Positions 22,117 through 35,149 are shown, counted from the stretch's first letter. The stretch: DNA of 64,000 nucleotides from Ailanthus altissimus (GCA_946807835.1 OX327686.1:7812001-7876000); one strand, 5' to 3'. A program made the numbers and translations. Notes: generated from the sequence alone by a model not told the origin.

Positions 22117-23388
22117 TATGGTCTAACGCGCTGCTTTATAATATCTATAACGTGTCTATGGGACATTGTTCACGAATATATGAAGGAGTTACATATGATA
22201 AATCGAGTGTGGACTTAGAGAGTTTCACAATATAAAGTGTACTTATTATTGCGCACTAAGGTAGTAGACTAGATTCAATAATTTGATCTAGAAAATTTCA
22301 GCAAACTAGATATTTGTTTAAAGATCCTTTGGGATGTGCATTTGTCAAGACTTAATTATTAAGTACATCATATAATTTTTTAACATAAGTTTTTAATTAA
22401 TGGGATGTTGACAAGTGGCATAATTTGGTCTATAAATTATTTTTACCTTAAATTGACCTATTAACCTTACTAGTAAAAATAAGTAAAGTAAAATAATTAT
22501 TTAAAATTATTTTGAATAACTAATTAAATATTATATATAATTATTATTATTATAAATGTCAATGGTGGTATAAATAATTATTACTATAACTATTAATAAT
22601 GACATGATATTATGAATGATGGAACACCATTGAAGTAAAGTTTATAAAACTTATAAAAATTCAAAATGTTTTAATTTTTATTAAGTAGTAATTAAATTAC
22701 ACTAGCACAATAATAAAAGAAATTGAATATGTCAATTTTAATTTTATTTGTGTTAATTAATAGTGTTGTATATTTATTCAATGGATAAGCACTAGTAAAA
22801 GAAAAAGAAAAAACATTGATGGCCAACAAAATTAATGGGTAAGCCATTTTTTTGTGGTGAAACAAAACAAAAAATTAAATGAAAATGGTTCAAGTAATAA
22901 AAAATTGAGACGAATTGATTTGATCAATTCTCTTTCAATTTTCATCATTCGGTCATGCCAAAGAAAAGTAAGAAAATTAAGAAGTAAAAATAATTTTTAA
23001 ACAAGAGTTGGATAAAAATATGCTTCAATGAAAAATAGTTTAAAAAGAGCTATACAAGAGTTGCATAAACTATCTATTTTCTTGAAAACAAATATATATG
23101 TGTTGAAAGAGTTTGAACAGATGCTGCTAGAAATTAATCAAAGCTACCATTCTAGTTTCACAATCCCACCAGATTGTTGTGGACTAGAATTATTCAAGGG
23201 TAGACTTCAAGGTGAGCTCTAAATTTTAAAATCTTCACCGAAGTTCCTCAAAGGTATGTTTCTGCATTCTTAACTTGTTTATAATTTTGTTTACATGTGT
23301 ACATGTTGATTATATATTTAATTTCGCTACAAATCGTATATGTGAGATGTATATTTAAGTTTTTCAACATGTACACATTAACACTTGG

Positions 23389-25705
23389 GTGTACATTTTA
23401 AAATCTAAAGATTATGTATTTAGTGTTTTACTTAAATGAAAAAAAAAATGGTTGAGATACAAACTAGTAGGAAGATCAGGCATCTTAGAACAGATAATTG
23501 TGATGAGTATTACAGTGGTCAATTATTAAATTTATGTCAAGACGAAGGTATTGTATGTCATTTTATTGTGAGAGGTATACCATAGCAGAATGGGGTGGAA
23601 CGTATGAATTGGACATTTCTAGAGAAAGTTCAGTGTATGTTGTTCATTACTAGGTTAGGTAAGGAGTTTTAGGCTGAGACTGTGATCTATGCGTGTCATC
23701 TCATTAATCGTCTACCGTTAGCTGCTATTGGTGATAGAACTCTGTTAAAGGTTTGGCTTGGACAACCTATTTCTGATTATAATTCTTTACATTTATTTGG
23801 TTCCACTACATATTATCATGTGAAAGAATCGAAGCTAGATTTCAGAGCCAAGAAAGTAATTTTTTGGGGATTTTCTTCAAGAGCAAAAGGATATCGTCTT
23901 TGGTGTTCGAGTTCAAGAAAGATTGTATTAAGTAGAGATGTAACATTTGATGAGTTTTCTATGTTGAAAAAATCAGAAAATCAAACAATAGTGAATAGTA
24001 CTCCACAATAGGTGGAGCGTACTTAGCAGCATGTGGAGTTGGAAACAACTATATTGAACCCGATTAGATTTGTAGTGATAGATAATGGTACTCCTATAAT
24101 AGAGGAGGTTTTGGAAGATGATGGAGAAGGTTCTACTCAGGAACCTTAAAAGTAACAAGAATCTATTGTAGTAAATAGGCCAAGACGTAAGATTCGGAGA
24201 CTTGCTCAATTTGTTGACATGGTGGCCTATGCACTTTCAGTTGTAGATGATGATGTTCCTTCCACTTATAAAGAGGTAGTCAGCTATTCTAAAATTAATC
24301 AATGAAAGACAACTATAGAGGAAGAGATGCAGTATCTTCAGAAGAATGAAACTTGGAAGCTAGCTTAACTACCAAAGACTAAGAAGACAATTGGGTGCAA
24401 ATAGGTATATTCAAAGAAAATTGAATTTTCTAACAAGAAAGATGTTCGCTATAAGGAAAAGTTAATGGTTAAAGGCTATGCACAGAGGGAAGGAATTGAT
24501 TATAATGAGGTATTTTCTCCAGTTGTTAAATATTCTTCTATTAGAATTTTATTAGCCTTGGTAGCTTAGTTAAATATGGAACTAGTTCAACTCAATGTAA
24601 AAACTATTTTTTTTCCTGGTGACTTAGAAGAGGAAATCTATATGACTCAGCTAGAAGGATTCAAAGTTGCTGGTAAGGAAAAATTGGTTTACAAATTGAA
24701 AATATCACTTTATGGTTTGAAACAATCATCGAGACAGTGATATAAACAATTTGATCGATTTATGATGAGGCATGAATACACAACAAATTTGATCATTGTG
24801 TGTATTTTCGGAGGCTACATGATAGTTCTTTCATTTATCTACTCTTGTATGTTTATAAAATATTGATAGCTTCAATGAATGTTGAAGAAATTAAAAAATT
24901 GAAGACTCGATTGAACCGAGAGTTTGAGATGAAAGATTTAGGTGAAGTTAGAAAGATACTAGGCATGGAGATTAGCAGGGACAGAGAAGAGGCAAATTTT
25001 GTTTGACTCAGAAGCAATATCTAAAGAAGGTATTACAACGTTTTGGCATTTCAGATGAGTCAAAACCTATAAGTACCGTACTTGCTCCTCCTATGAATAT
25101 CAATGCATCATTATCTCCTAGTTCAGATAAGGAACAAGAGTATATATCTCGAGTTCTATATGCTAATGTAGTTGGTAGCCTAATGTATGCTATGGTATGT
25201 ACGAGACTTGATATTTCACATGCAGTTGGAGTAGTGAGCATGATTCTAATAAAGGACATTGGTAGGCTGTGAAATGGATTCTACGGTATTTACTGAAGAC
25301 CGTAGATGTTGGTTTAGTCTTTGAGATAGATGATACATGTGATCAATGTGCTATTGGTTATATTGGTTTTGATTATGCTGGTGATTTGGATAAACATTGG
25401 TCAACAACTGGTTATGTGTTTACTCTTGCGAGAGCACCTGTGAATTAAAAATATAATTTACAGTCTACAGTTGCTTTGTCTACTATAGAGGCAAAGTACA
25501 TGACAATTACAGAGGCTGTAAAGGAAGCTATTTTGTTACAAGGATTGCTGGATAAGTTGAGAATTGGTCAAAAGAAGATTCCTGTTTATTCTGACAATCA
25601 AAATGTTATTCATTTAGTAAAGAATCCAATGTACCATGTTCGAACGAAGCATATTGATGTCTGGTATCATTTTGTGTTGGAGATCATTAATGAAGGAATA
25701 ATATT
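23389..25705 (+). pseudogene. Copia-3 integrase C-terminal part, RT and RNase H
   Basis: The frame resumes VYILKSKDYVF, then LRTDNCDEYYSGQ (integrase Asp), QNGVERMNWTFLE (Glu) and YACHLINRLPLAAIGDRTLL. The RT has QLNVKTIFFPGDLEE (motif A Asp replaced by Asn) and YVYKILIAS, where YVDDMLIAS is expected, so the catalytic pair is lost. The RNase H contains STIEAKYMTITEAVKEAILLQ, SDNQNVIHLVKNP and RTKHIDVWYHFVLEIINEG. Stops are scattered. The frame is cut at 25705 by Gypsy-A and ends at 60665-60760. Confidence 0.92.
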
Positions 25706-26873
25706 TGTAGTAACCATTTATCCACAATCGGAAAGAATAAATATTTGTACTTGTATAATATTCATATTTTATTTGTATGTGGATGATACTTAATTTATGT
25801 ATTGTTATTAGTAGTGTTTGTATAGATTAAGGACCTACTATTATTATTGGGTTTATTTGCAAGACTTTAAATTTATTTTAGGGATCAAATTGTAATAATT
25901 TAAAAGTTTTGGGGGTTAATTTATAAATACTAAAAGTTAGCCTCTTAGTATAAAAATACATATTTTAAACCTTAATTTACTCATTTTTGAGTCGAGCCAC
26001 CCCTTTAGAGAGAGAGAGAGAGAAATAGATGAGAGAGAAATATAAGAAAAAGAAGAAAAAGAAAAAGAAATTGAAATTTTGAGTTTTAAGAGGTATATCA
26101 TAACTATTTCTCAATTTATTGGTGTTAATTTAGTTAATTCCTTTAAGTTTTAATTTCTAAAAATATGAAAATTTGAGGACTTGATGTGGATTTTGTAAGA
26201 AATATTGAGAATTGATGATGATTATGTAGATAACTTGATAAATTTGCATAAATTCTACTTGATAGTTTCTTTATCAGAGAATTTTATAAATTCTAGTACT
26301 TCGATTCTGGTTTTGAATTTTAGGAATATGAAACTAGATATGTATAAAATCATTTGAGACTTTGAATCGATTGAAAATTCTAGAAATTTAATTTTTAGTG
26401 AATTTACCAAAATGACCCTGAAATTCTAAAAATTTCCTGTGTTAATAGTATGATACACTGATAAACAATTTTTGATCTGCTGATGATCTTCAAAAATTAC
26501 TAATTTCTAGAATATGATAAATTTATATGTCTAATATTACATATTCAAAATTGAGAATTTAGATCAATGTGGTTAAATTATTATAGTTTTCTAAAGTGTA
26601 TTAGCTCATTGTAGTATTTGATTACCAGATTTTTAAAGCTATGGAATAAAATAGTTTTAAAATACTTTTGGCAAGGATTTTGAAGTACAATATTTATCAT
26701 GGATTGAAATATATGTCAAGAGTAATTTTGTGATATGTTTATAATTTTTGAGTTAGTATATGATTTTATAAAATTAGGAGACTAAATACTGTTCAGTAAA
26801 TATCTTGATTCCGCCAGAATAATAGTTTAGATTTGATGGTGTTTATGAAATGGATTGTGTAGGAATTATGATA
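25706..26873 (+). repeat. Gypsy-A 5' LTR, 3' truncated
   Basis: It matches 28743-29900 and the Gypsy-B LTRs from TGTAGTAACC up to GAATTATGATA, then breaks off into interior sequence. The primer site and 5' interior are missing, so one deletion removed the second half of the LTR and the leader. Confidence 0.85.
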
Positions 26874-26989
26874 AAGTCAAGTTGGGTTGGTGAGATGTTT
26901 CATCAATCTGTATGTGGTTATCTAGCACATTGGGCTGTGGAAAGTTGTCCAGGTTTAGAGAAAGTTCTTTTGGATTTGAAAAGTAGTGG

Positions 26990-27990
26990 TGGTGTCTAGA
27001 GTAGTCAGTTTCTCTTTCAGAAAATTCTGGTGGCACATTCTCCTAAGGTGCTTGGTCATGGGGAGAGATCCATATCGAAGGTGTAATAATTTGATTTTCT
27101 TCTGCCAATACCTTTTCAAGTGCTCTGAGCTTCATTTTGTGTACTTCTTGGAATAACTGCAAAGAGTATGGGAAGGTGAAATAATCTTTAACAGTAGGGT
27201 AGTAATGAATCTTATAGTTTGAGAATATCATTCCTTTTCTTTGGAGTAATTGGACTGTGTGCAGATGTCTGGGATTGACTGAACTGTTTACGTGCCTATA
27301 CAACATGTGTTGTAGCTTGATATTCCACCAAGATTTTGGATAAAACCATTGGAAAAAAATACATATAGGATTTTCTTCATCATATTGCTGTAGCCAGTCC
27401 AGAGTATTTTGTAACGAAAGCTCCATTGCAATGATCTATAGATCCAACAAATACTAGAGTAGATAAATGATGGATTTTAACCATTTTTGAAAGGAGTGAT
27501 TCGATGGAGATGGAAAACTGGGTAATCCAGATTAAAAAGAGGACAACCGATTACAGAGTAACCATGCTCTTGAACTGCCTCTATTGCATAATGCTAGATT
27601 AATTCTTTAGCTGCTGAGTAAAGTGTTATGGTTTAGAAGAGCTCTGAGAGTTCAGGAGAAGTAAAAGGTACTGGAGAAGTGACTGTGAAGTTACTCATCA
27701 TGAATATTGTAAGAGGGTTGGTTTTCTTTATTGCTAGAAAAGTGATTGTGAGGTTTAGGCTATTTATAGAGTTTCGTGAAAGAAAATCAGCAATTATTTT
27801 GTCCTTTCCTTTTACGTGGATGACGTTAAAGGAATAGTTCAAAAACCATCTTTACCATCGCAGTAATTGTGCTAGTGAAATCTTTTCTGTTTGAAACTGA
27901 GCATATTAAAAAAAAGTAGACATGTCAATCTCAATGAGAAAATTATGTCCAATAAGATGGACTATTTTTTTTAAAGAGTTAAAGTAAGAG
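26990..27990 (-). pseudogene. Endogenous pararetrovirus fragment (Caulimoviridae-like) in Gypsy-A
   Basis: On the minus strand, 27633-27842 carries VKGKDKIIADFLSR, the end of an RNase H domain of the type in plant pararetroviruses. A preceding stretch (to about 27990) is broken by stops. Further down the same strand, 27043-27426 is a 127-codon piece with FFQWFYPKSWW, LLQRKGMIFSNYKIHYYPT and ENQIITPSIWISP. The same order and motifs recur in Gypsy-B at 36394-37850, where the downstream region is open for 386 codons. Membership of Caulimoviridae is inferred from the RNase H end; the downstream domain has no function I recognise. This copy is broken and truncated. Confidence 0.6.
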
Positions 27991-28439
27991 ATATAATGCT
28001 GAGATCTATGGTTTAAGAATCAATTGAACTAAAAGTCTTTTCATTGAAGTTGATTTCTGATAATTTAAATTAATGCCTTCAACATTCTGATTTGAATGAC
28101 AACTTAGTTCCGTAGAAATGCTAAATTATTTTCATTTTGAAAATGATATTAAGGTAATGAATGATATTATGACATATAAGTACATGTTGAAAGGATTAAA
28201 TTTTACAGAAGAGTTAAGAATTTTATTTAAGAGGCTAGTATGAGTATTCTACATCTATGTCATTCTTTAATGAATAAAAAGTGAAGTGTATAGATGCCCA
28301 TTAAATATTGAACGAACGGGTGAAAAGAATAAAATATGTGTGTATAATTTTATAATTAAACTCAATATTTATTGGTCTATTTGAGATCCTTGAAGGCACA
28401 GATGATATGGGTGATCAACTTTTCCTTTCGCGTTATTAT

Positions 28440-28742
28440 TATAAGTTCATAATGTATGCCATGTATTTATTTTATGGATATATGTTTCGTACTCCTCTTA
28501 TATACTAAGCTATGAGTCAACTTAAAGATAATCTATCATATGAATGAGTATTTATTAGAAATTTAGACCAAAATGAGCAAATTTTATGTGTCAAAAAGAT
28601 TACTTTATAAAGGTTCTATGAAGAAATCATACAGTTGAAGAGGCAACTTAGAAACGAGAAGAGGAAATGAGATCAAAGTATTCTCATTTATTTGCTTAAG
28701 TCATGAATTTCGATGACGAAATTCATATAAGGAGAGGAGAAT
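28440..28742 (+). pseudogene. Gypsy-A integrase C-terminal remnant and polypurine tract
   Basis: Plus-strand frames near 28600-28720 read a decayed form of the LWRNHxVEEATWExEEEMRxKYPHLF ending of Del/Tekay-type plant Gypsy integrases (visible: RNHTVEEATWKREEEMRSKY). Then follow ATTTCGATGACGAAATTC and the purine tract AAGGAGAGGAGAAT that primes plus-strand synthesis. No other gag-pol sequence survives in the element. Confidence 0.8.
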
Positions 28743-30330
28743 TGTAGTAACCACTTATCTACAATCGGAAAGAATAAATATTTGTACTTGTATAATATTC
28801 ATATTTTATTTGTATGTGGATGATACTTAATTTATGTCTTGTTATTAGTAGTGTTTGTATAGATTAAAGATCTACTATTAGTATTAGATTTATTTGCAAG
28901 ACTTTAGATTTATTTTAGGGACCAAATTGTAATACTTTAAAAGTTTTGGAGGTTAATTTGTAAATACTAAAAGTTAGCCTCTTAGTATAAAAATACATAT
29001 TTTAAACCCTAATTTACTCATTTTTGGGTCGAGCCACCCCTTTAGAGAGAGAAAAGAGAGAAATAGAGGGGAGAGAAAGAGAAGAAGAAGAAGAAATTAG
29101 AATTTTGAGTTTTAAGAGGTATATCATAACTATTTCTCACTTTATTGGTGTTAATTTAGTTAATTCCTTTAAATTTTGATTTTTGAAAATATGAAAATTT
29201 GAGTACTTGATGTGGATTTTATAAGAAATATTGAGAATTGATGATGATTATGTAGATAATTTGATAAATTTGCACAAATTCTATTTGATAGTTTCTTGAT
29301 CAGAGAATTTTATAAATTCTAGTATTTCGATTCTGGTTTTGGATTTTGGGAATATAAAACTAGATATGTCTGAAATTATTTGAGACTTTGAATTGATTGA
29401 AAATTTCAGAAATTGAATTTGTAGTGAATTTATCAAAATGACCCTGAAATTCTGGAAATTTCCTGTGTTAACAGTAAATTACAGTGGCAAATAATTTTTG
29501 ATCTGCTGATGATCTTCAAAAATTACTAATTTCTGGAATATTATAAATTTAGATGTCTAATAATATATTCAAAATTGGGAATTTATATCAATGTGGTTAA
29601 ATTGTTATGATTTTCTAAAGCGTATTAGCTCATTGTAGTATTTGATTAACAGATTGTTAAAGTTATGGAATAAAATAGTTTTAAAATACTTTTGGTAGGG
29701 ATTTTGAAATGAAATATTTATCATGAATTAAAATATGTGTCAAGAGTAATTTTATGGTATTTTTATAATTTTTGAGTTAGTATATGATTTTATAAAATTA
29801 GGAGACTAAATATTATTCAGTAAATATCTTAAACCCGTCAGAATAATAGTTTGGATTTGATGGTGTTTATGAAATGGATTGTGTAAGAATTATGATATAA
29901 TATTCAAAAATAAGGAGGATATATGAGTTAAGAAATATATATTCTGATTTTGGAGCAATTGGACATCATTTGATGTATAAGAAAATTTGTTAAGTGTAAG
30001 TGGTCAGAATGACAGATTTTGAGAAACGAAGTCATTAGACCAATTCGATGTGTTAAGTGAAATATATATAATTTTGTAAAATATTTAAAGTGTTTTGTGT
30101 GAATTGTGAGACTTATGAAAGGATTAATCTCCATTGAAAGGTTAAGGAGAATTAAGTCTTGTTCCCGAAAGTGCTAAAAGGTAAGTTTACTAGACTTTTT
30201 ACTGAAATCACAATAAATATAGTAATTGTTATGTATGATTTTGTAAATGTGCTTAGGAATATGTTTATGTTATGTCAAAGTATATTTTAATATGAAATAT
30301 GAAAGACATGTGTGATATGACTGTACATGG
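28743..30330 (+). repeat. Gypsy-A 3' LTR, left part
   Basis: It starts TGTAGTAACCACTTATC and follows the Gypsy-B LTR to about GTCAAAGTATATTTTAATATG, ending near 30330 at the foldback/SINE insertion. The remaining part is at 59629-60659. The two parts add up to about 2.6 kb, close to the 2.7 kb of the Gypsy-B LTR. Confidence 0.85.
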
Positions 30331-30540
30331 AGCCCATCCAATGGCTTGGGTCCACCAGGCACACCAGTTGGTGCACCACGCACAAAACCGCATCTCATGC
30401 AGCTGCCAGCCAAATGGGTAAAACCATTGAATCTTAAAGGCCTATAAGGGATGAGATCCCAAGTTCAACATTGGTTGGGGGCAACATAGGATGCGATTCG
30501 GTGCGTGGTACGCCAGCTGGTGTGCCTGGTGAACCCAAGC
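30331..30540. mobile_element. SINE/foldback element, left part
   Basis: Arms GGCTTGGGTCCACCAGGCAC (from 30343) and, inverted, GTGCCTGGTGAACCCAAGC (about 30522-30540) are near-perfect inverses that extend across the Gypsy-B insertion into 41231-41245. Between them CCAGCCAAATGGGTAAAACC...AGATCCCAAGTTCAACATTGG (30408-30475) resembles a tRNA-derived SINE head, and it is matched on the minus strand at 41400-41468. Gypsy-B is inserted at 30540/30541. Confidence 0.6.
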
Positions 30541-32891
30541 TGTAGTAACCAGTATCCATAACCGGTAAGAATATGTATATTTATATGTATAAATATACGT
30601 ATTTTATTTATATGTTGGTGATACTTGATTTATATATTGTTATTAGTAGTGTTTTTATAGGTTAAGGATATACTATTAGTATTGGGTTTATTTGCAAGAC
30701 TTTGGAATTATTTTAGGGACTAAATTGTTATACTTTGAAAGTTTTGGGGGTGAATTCGTAAATACCAAAAATTAGCCACTTAGTATAAAAATACACTTTT
30801 AAACCCTAATTTACCATTTTTAGGTCGAGCTACCCATTTTAAGAGAGAGAAGAGAGAAATAGAGGAGAGAGAAAGAGGAGAAGAAGAAGAAAAAGAAGAA
30901 GAAATTGGAAATTTGAATTTCAAGAGGTATATCATACGTATTTCTCAATTTATTGGTATTAATTAAGTTAATTCCTTTAAGTTTTGATTTCTGAAAATAT
31001 GTATAATTGAGGATTTGTTGTGTATTTCGTAAGATCATATGAGAATTGATGATGATCTATAAGATAGTTTGATAAATCATGATGAATTATGGAATTTCTG
31101 CTGGATAACCTCTTGATCTAGGAATTTTATAAATTGTTGTGATTCGATTCTGGTTTTGAATTTTGAGTATATGAAATTAGACATGTTTAGGATCATCTGA
31201 GACTTTGAATCGACTGAAAATCTCGGAAATTGAATTTGTAGTGAATTTACCAAAATGACCCTGGAATTCTGGAAATTTCCTGTGTAAACAGTATGATACA
31301 GTGGAAAATAATTTTTGACCTGCTGAATGATCTTTAAAAATTACGAATTTGTGGAATATGATAATTTTATATGTCTAATATGATATACTCGGAATTGAGA
31401 ATTTAGATCAATGTGGTTGAAATGTTATGAATTTCTAAAGTATATCCGCTCATTACAGTATTTGATTAACAGCTTTTTAAAACTATGGAATAAAATAGTT
31501 TTAAAATATTTTTGGCAGTGATTTGGAAGAGAAATATTTATCATGGACTGAGATATGTGTTAAGAGTAATTATGGGGTAGTTTTATAGTTTTTGAGTTAG
31601 TATATGATTTTATAAAATTGGGAGATTGAATACTGTTCAGTAAGTATCTTGATCCTATCAGGTTTGTAGTTTGGATTCGATGGTGTGTATGGAATGGATT
31701 GTGTAGGAAATTTGATATAATGTTCATAAATAAGAAGGATATATGAGTCAAGAATGATATATTCTGATTTCGGAGTAATTGGACATCATTTGATGTATTA
31801 GAAATTTTTGTTAAGTGTAAGTGGTCAGAATGACAGGTTTTGAGAAACCAAATATTTAGACCAATTTGATGTGATAAATGCATTGTGTATGATTTTGTAA
31901 GCTATTTAAAGTATTTTGTGTGAATTGTGAGGCTTATGAAAGGATTAATCTCCATTGATAGGTTAAGGAGATTTAAGCCTTGTAGCTGAAAGTGTTAAGA
32001 GGTAAGTATACTAGACTTTTTACTGGAATCACAATAAACATAGTAAGTGTTATGAATGATTTTGTAAATATGGTTAAGAATATGTTTATGTTATGTCAAA
32101 GTATGTTTTGATATGAAATGTAAATATATGTTTATGAATGTGAGCATTGACATTGAGCATGGACATACATGTGTTTTTTGAAAGTGAGCTTTCAAAATAA
32201 GATATGTTTAACAAAGAAAGCTTTTGAAGTGTAATATGTCCATGAGAAATATTTTGTGTTTTGAGGGTACTTGAACTCACTGTTAACTTAGTAGGCATTT
32301 TATGTGATTTGTGGAGCCTTTATGTGTGGCCTTTCCTTCGGGATTGGTATATGTTATGTGTTCCGTATGTAGAGAGGATCTTATTGGTACCTAAAGGAAG
32401 TGTGAGTCATCACATTCGTGTGGTGGCGTATTGGTGCATGTGAGAGGACTCACCGATGATCAGGGTGAGGGTTTGGCTTTTACCTTCGGGCATAAGCATT
32501 ATATGTGTGTAATTTCAAGACCTCACTTGTACTATTCCTCTCATACGGTATGTCACCTACGAGTGACATTTGGCTCATTATGTGATATGTGATATGTAAG
32601 TCCTACTAAGTAGTAGTTGAGTGATGGTATTCCTATTATATGTTTTGAAAGAATGTGTAAGCGCTTACATGATATGTGATTTGATAAGATTATGATTTTG
32701 ATTGATCACAGCATATCATACATATGCATTGTGTACATATATGTATTTGTATTTGATATATGAAAAACTAGTATGCTTACTGAGTTTTATACTCATTATA
32801 GTTTATGGTGATTTCAGGTAAATAAGGTACATGTGTGCTTAGCGGATTTGGCAAGGCTTCTGCTGTTCCTTGGGTTCCCTAAGTTGTTAGG

Positions 32892-34339
32892 TGATAAGGG
32901 CAAATTTGTCATATATTTTCTCATGTTTTTATTATTGATATTTTATGATTTTATGAGAATAGATGGCTATTTATGTGTATTATTGTTATTTATAGGGACT
33001 TGAACGAAATTTAAAGAAAGAACGTAAAAGGAGCAAAAACAGGGACTAAAATGCAAAGTTTTCAAAGTATGTGTCCATCGCCCCAGCGCCACAAGTATTT
33101 TAGCCCCAGCGCTGAAATAGTGATCGAAATAAGAAAAACGACCTGCTTAAGTCGCGGCTAGCGCCCCAGCGCCGAATAGTCACCGCGCCAGCGGTGAAGC
33201 CGTTTTCATGCAGCGCCCCAGCGCCAAGATCCCACCGCGCCAGCGGTGCAAGCTTTTTCACGCAGCGCCCCAGCGACAGATGCATAGCGCGCCAGCGGTA
33301 GTGCGAGTCCTAGTCCGACGAGAATTGAGATTTTCAAGCTCATATCAATCCCTATATAAAGCCACTCGTTCCCAGCCTTCAAGGGGGAATCCAAGACGAC
33401 CCAAGAGCACCAAGAATACAGAGCACAAGTCTTGGAGAGCAATAGGAGCTTAATTGAAGCATCTTTAGAGAGAGATACAAGACGTTCTTCGGCATCAAGA
33501 GTTCCTAGGCAGCGCAATTAAGAGCAATTCGACGTCTATATCGGTTTGCGATTAATTGTATCATGATTTATAATTATTTCTACTGCTGTTCTCTTGTAGC
33601 CATGAGCTAAACTTGTTTTCTAGGGTTAATATTTGAACTCAATATGTGCGCTTAAATTGCCATATCTTTTAGTATTTAATAAACTTAGTCATTTATTATT
33701 TAAATTACTTGTGTTTAATGCTTCAATATATCTGGCCAATATATGGTGAATGAATTGGTAATATTTTGATAAACTTGGAAGAGGAATCAATATATTTAGA
33801 TCTAGGTAATTTGATGCATGATTGTAGAGTAACATTCAATGTTGCATATGCAAGTTTCAACTTAGGATAGGAATATACCTAATTGGCATGTATGATCAAT
33901 AAGACCTAATCTTAATGAATCTTAATTTATTACAAGTACCATAGGAATATAGGTATTTGGTAAATTAAGATATACTTGCATGACCTTGGAAGAGGCTTGT
34001 GAATACATTAGTGTCTTGATCAATAATAAAGACTAAGTGAGTTAAATATTAGAGGATTAATTATTAGAAACATATTGAGGGATAATATTAATCCTAGGTT
34101 CTCTCTACGTTGCTATATCTTCACATCTCATTGCATTGTGTTTTTACTTTTATATTTCTTACATTCATTCTTAGATTTTTATTTTTCTGAATAATTATTA
34201 GGAAGATATAATTTTAGTAATTGGTTAAAAAGAAAGAATTATCCCTGTGGGTTCGACATCCGACTTATTTAGTCTCTTTATTACTTGCATACGATAGTGT
34301 ATACTTGCACTTAATTTATGATATAGAAATATCGCATCA
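32892..34339 (+). mobile_element. Solo LTR, family E, inside the Gypsy-B 5' LTR
   Basis: TGATAAGGGCAAATTTG...ATATCGCATCA, 1448 bp, is flanked by TTAGG (32887-32891, 34340-34344). It matches the 3' LTR of Gypsy-E (58174-59604). The 3' LTR of Gypsy-B lacks it, so it arrived after Gypsy-B inserted. A promoter-like CCCTATATAAAGCC lies near 33350. Confidence 0.93.
33078..33300 (+). repeat. GC-rich array of short hairpins in LTR-E
   Basis: About ten repeats of a CGC(C/G)CCAGCG core stand out in otherwise AT-rich DNA. Many units are self-complementary: GCGC-CCCA-GCGC, and CACCGC-GCCA-GCGGTG twice. Open frames on both strands across it (33206-33517 minus, 33208-33453 plus) come from base composition. 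Related arrays are at 58359-58570 and 56532-56730. Confidence 0.8.
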
Positions 34340-34719
34340 TTAGGTTGCTAAGTGTTTCATTTGGGGACACGTGGGATAAGATATTTGATTTGTCCCTAGT
34401 GAATAAATACTTATGTATTATTTTATTGTGTGTGGTTAGATTTAGTTTAAGTTTCATCAAGTGTAGTAATGGATTGATTTTAAGTAAGAATTTGCAATGA
34501 ATATATTCTGGGCTTCCGGTAACAAAGTTGCTACTGGTGACGTAGTAGAGTGTTAATCTCTGAGAAAACTCTGCGTATCTCCGGTTTACTAATTGTCCCA
34601 GTCATAATTCAATTGCTATAATTCTGAAAGAAATTAAAATGAATGTTTAAGTATTATTGAATGAATGTAAGTGATGTCGTGTGTCGGATCTTTTGGGTCT
34701 GGGGCGTGACAGCTTTTAT

Positions 34720-34731
34720 TGGTATCAGAGC
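34720..34731 (+). other. Gypsy-B primer binding site (tRNA-iMet)
   Basis: TGGTATCAGAGC lies eight bases after the LTR end (GCTTTTAT spacer), the arrangement usual in Del/Tekay-type Gypsy elements. Confidence 0.9.
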
Positions 34732-35097
34732 TAAGATATGATTCTGTAGACTTTTAAGTGTCGAGTCAAGGGAACCGAGCAGATGCCAAATCCTTAGGAT
34801 TGTATTTGTAGCTTTGTTGTGTAAAAGTTTAACATATTCTTTAAATTTTGTATGATTTTGTGAAGATGACACATTATCCAAGAGCTGCTAAGATTGTTGT
34901 TGTTGTGGATAATGGTACCTTGTGGATCTTAATGTTACCATTTAGATTTTTTTTTTAAGTTATGACTAACATGCTTAGTAAAAGTGATGTTGAATATCTT
35001 ATAATGATAATTTGCATGTCATAGAGTAAATTGAGATAATTTTCTCAATGACAAAATATAGAGAAGTAGAGTATTGAAGACATCAATTGAAACAACT

Positions 35098-35103
35098 TTT
35101 ATT
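35098..35103 (-). terminator. Poly(A) signal of the LOG copy
   Basis: AATAAA on the minus strand, about 47 bases after the LOG stop codon. An A10 run on the same strand at 34956-34947 could be a remnant poly(A) tail of a retrocopy, but it lies well beyond this signal. Confidence 0.5.
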
Positions 35104-35149
35104 GAAAAGGAAAACAACAACAATAGCAGCAACAAAAATACAGTAGAGG

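Larger units (their letters stand above)
19565..23383 (+). mobile_element. Solo LTR, family C (copy C0), inside Copia-3 integrase
   Basis: It starts TGTTAGAATTTATGCTTACG, ends ACATGTACACATTAACA, and is flanked by CTTGG (19560-19564, 23384-23388). Without the nested LTR-D it is about 2.3 kb and matches the other family C copies at 41471-54693 block by block. No primer site or second LTR is present, so it is a solo LTR. The 64-codon open frame at 23028-23222 lies in the LTR end and is not a recognised protein. Confidence 0.9.
30541..34711 (+). repeat. Gypsy-B 5' LTR (split by a solo LTR)
   Basis: TGTAGTAACCAGTATCC...GGGGCGTGACA. It is collinear with 38507-41225 except for the insertion at 32892-34339. 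The small open frames inside it (for example 31560-31883 minus and 32261-32443 plus) recur in the 3' LTR and resemble no known protein. Confidence 0.93.

Noticed and set aside
31560..32443. Open frames repeated at 31560-31883/39527-39850, 32086-32298/40053-40265 and 32261-32443/40228-40410
   Set aside because: They recur only because they lie in the two LTRs of Gypsy-B; no protein resemblance.
33206..33517. Open frames on both strands in the GC-rich array (33206-33517, 33100-33285 minus; 33208-33453 plus; 58343-58555 minus)
   Set aside because: They follow from GC-rich repeats in a non-coding LTR and are not maintained equally in the second copy.
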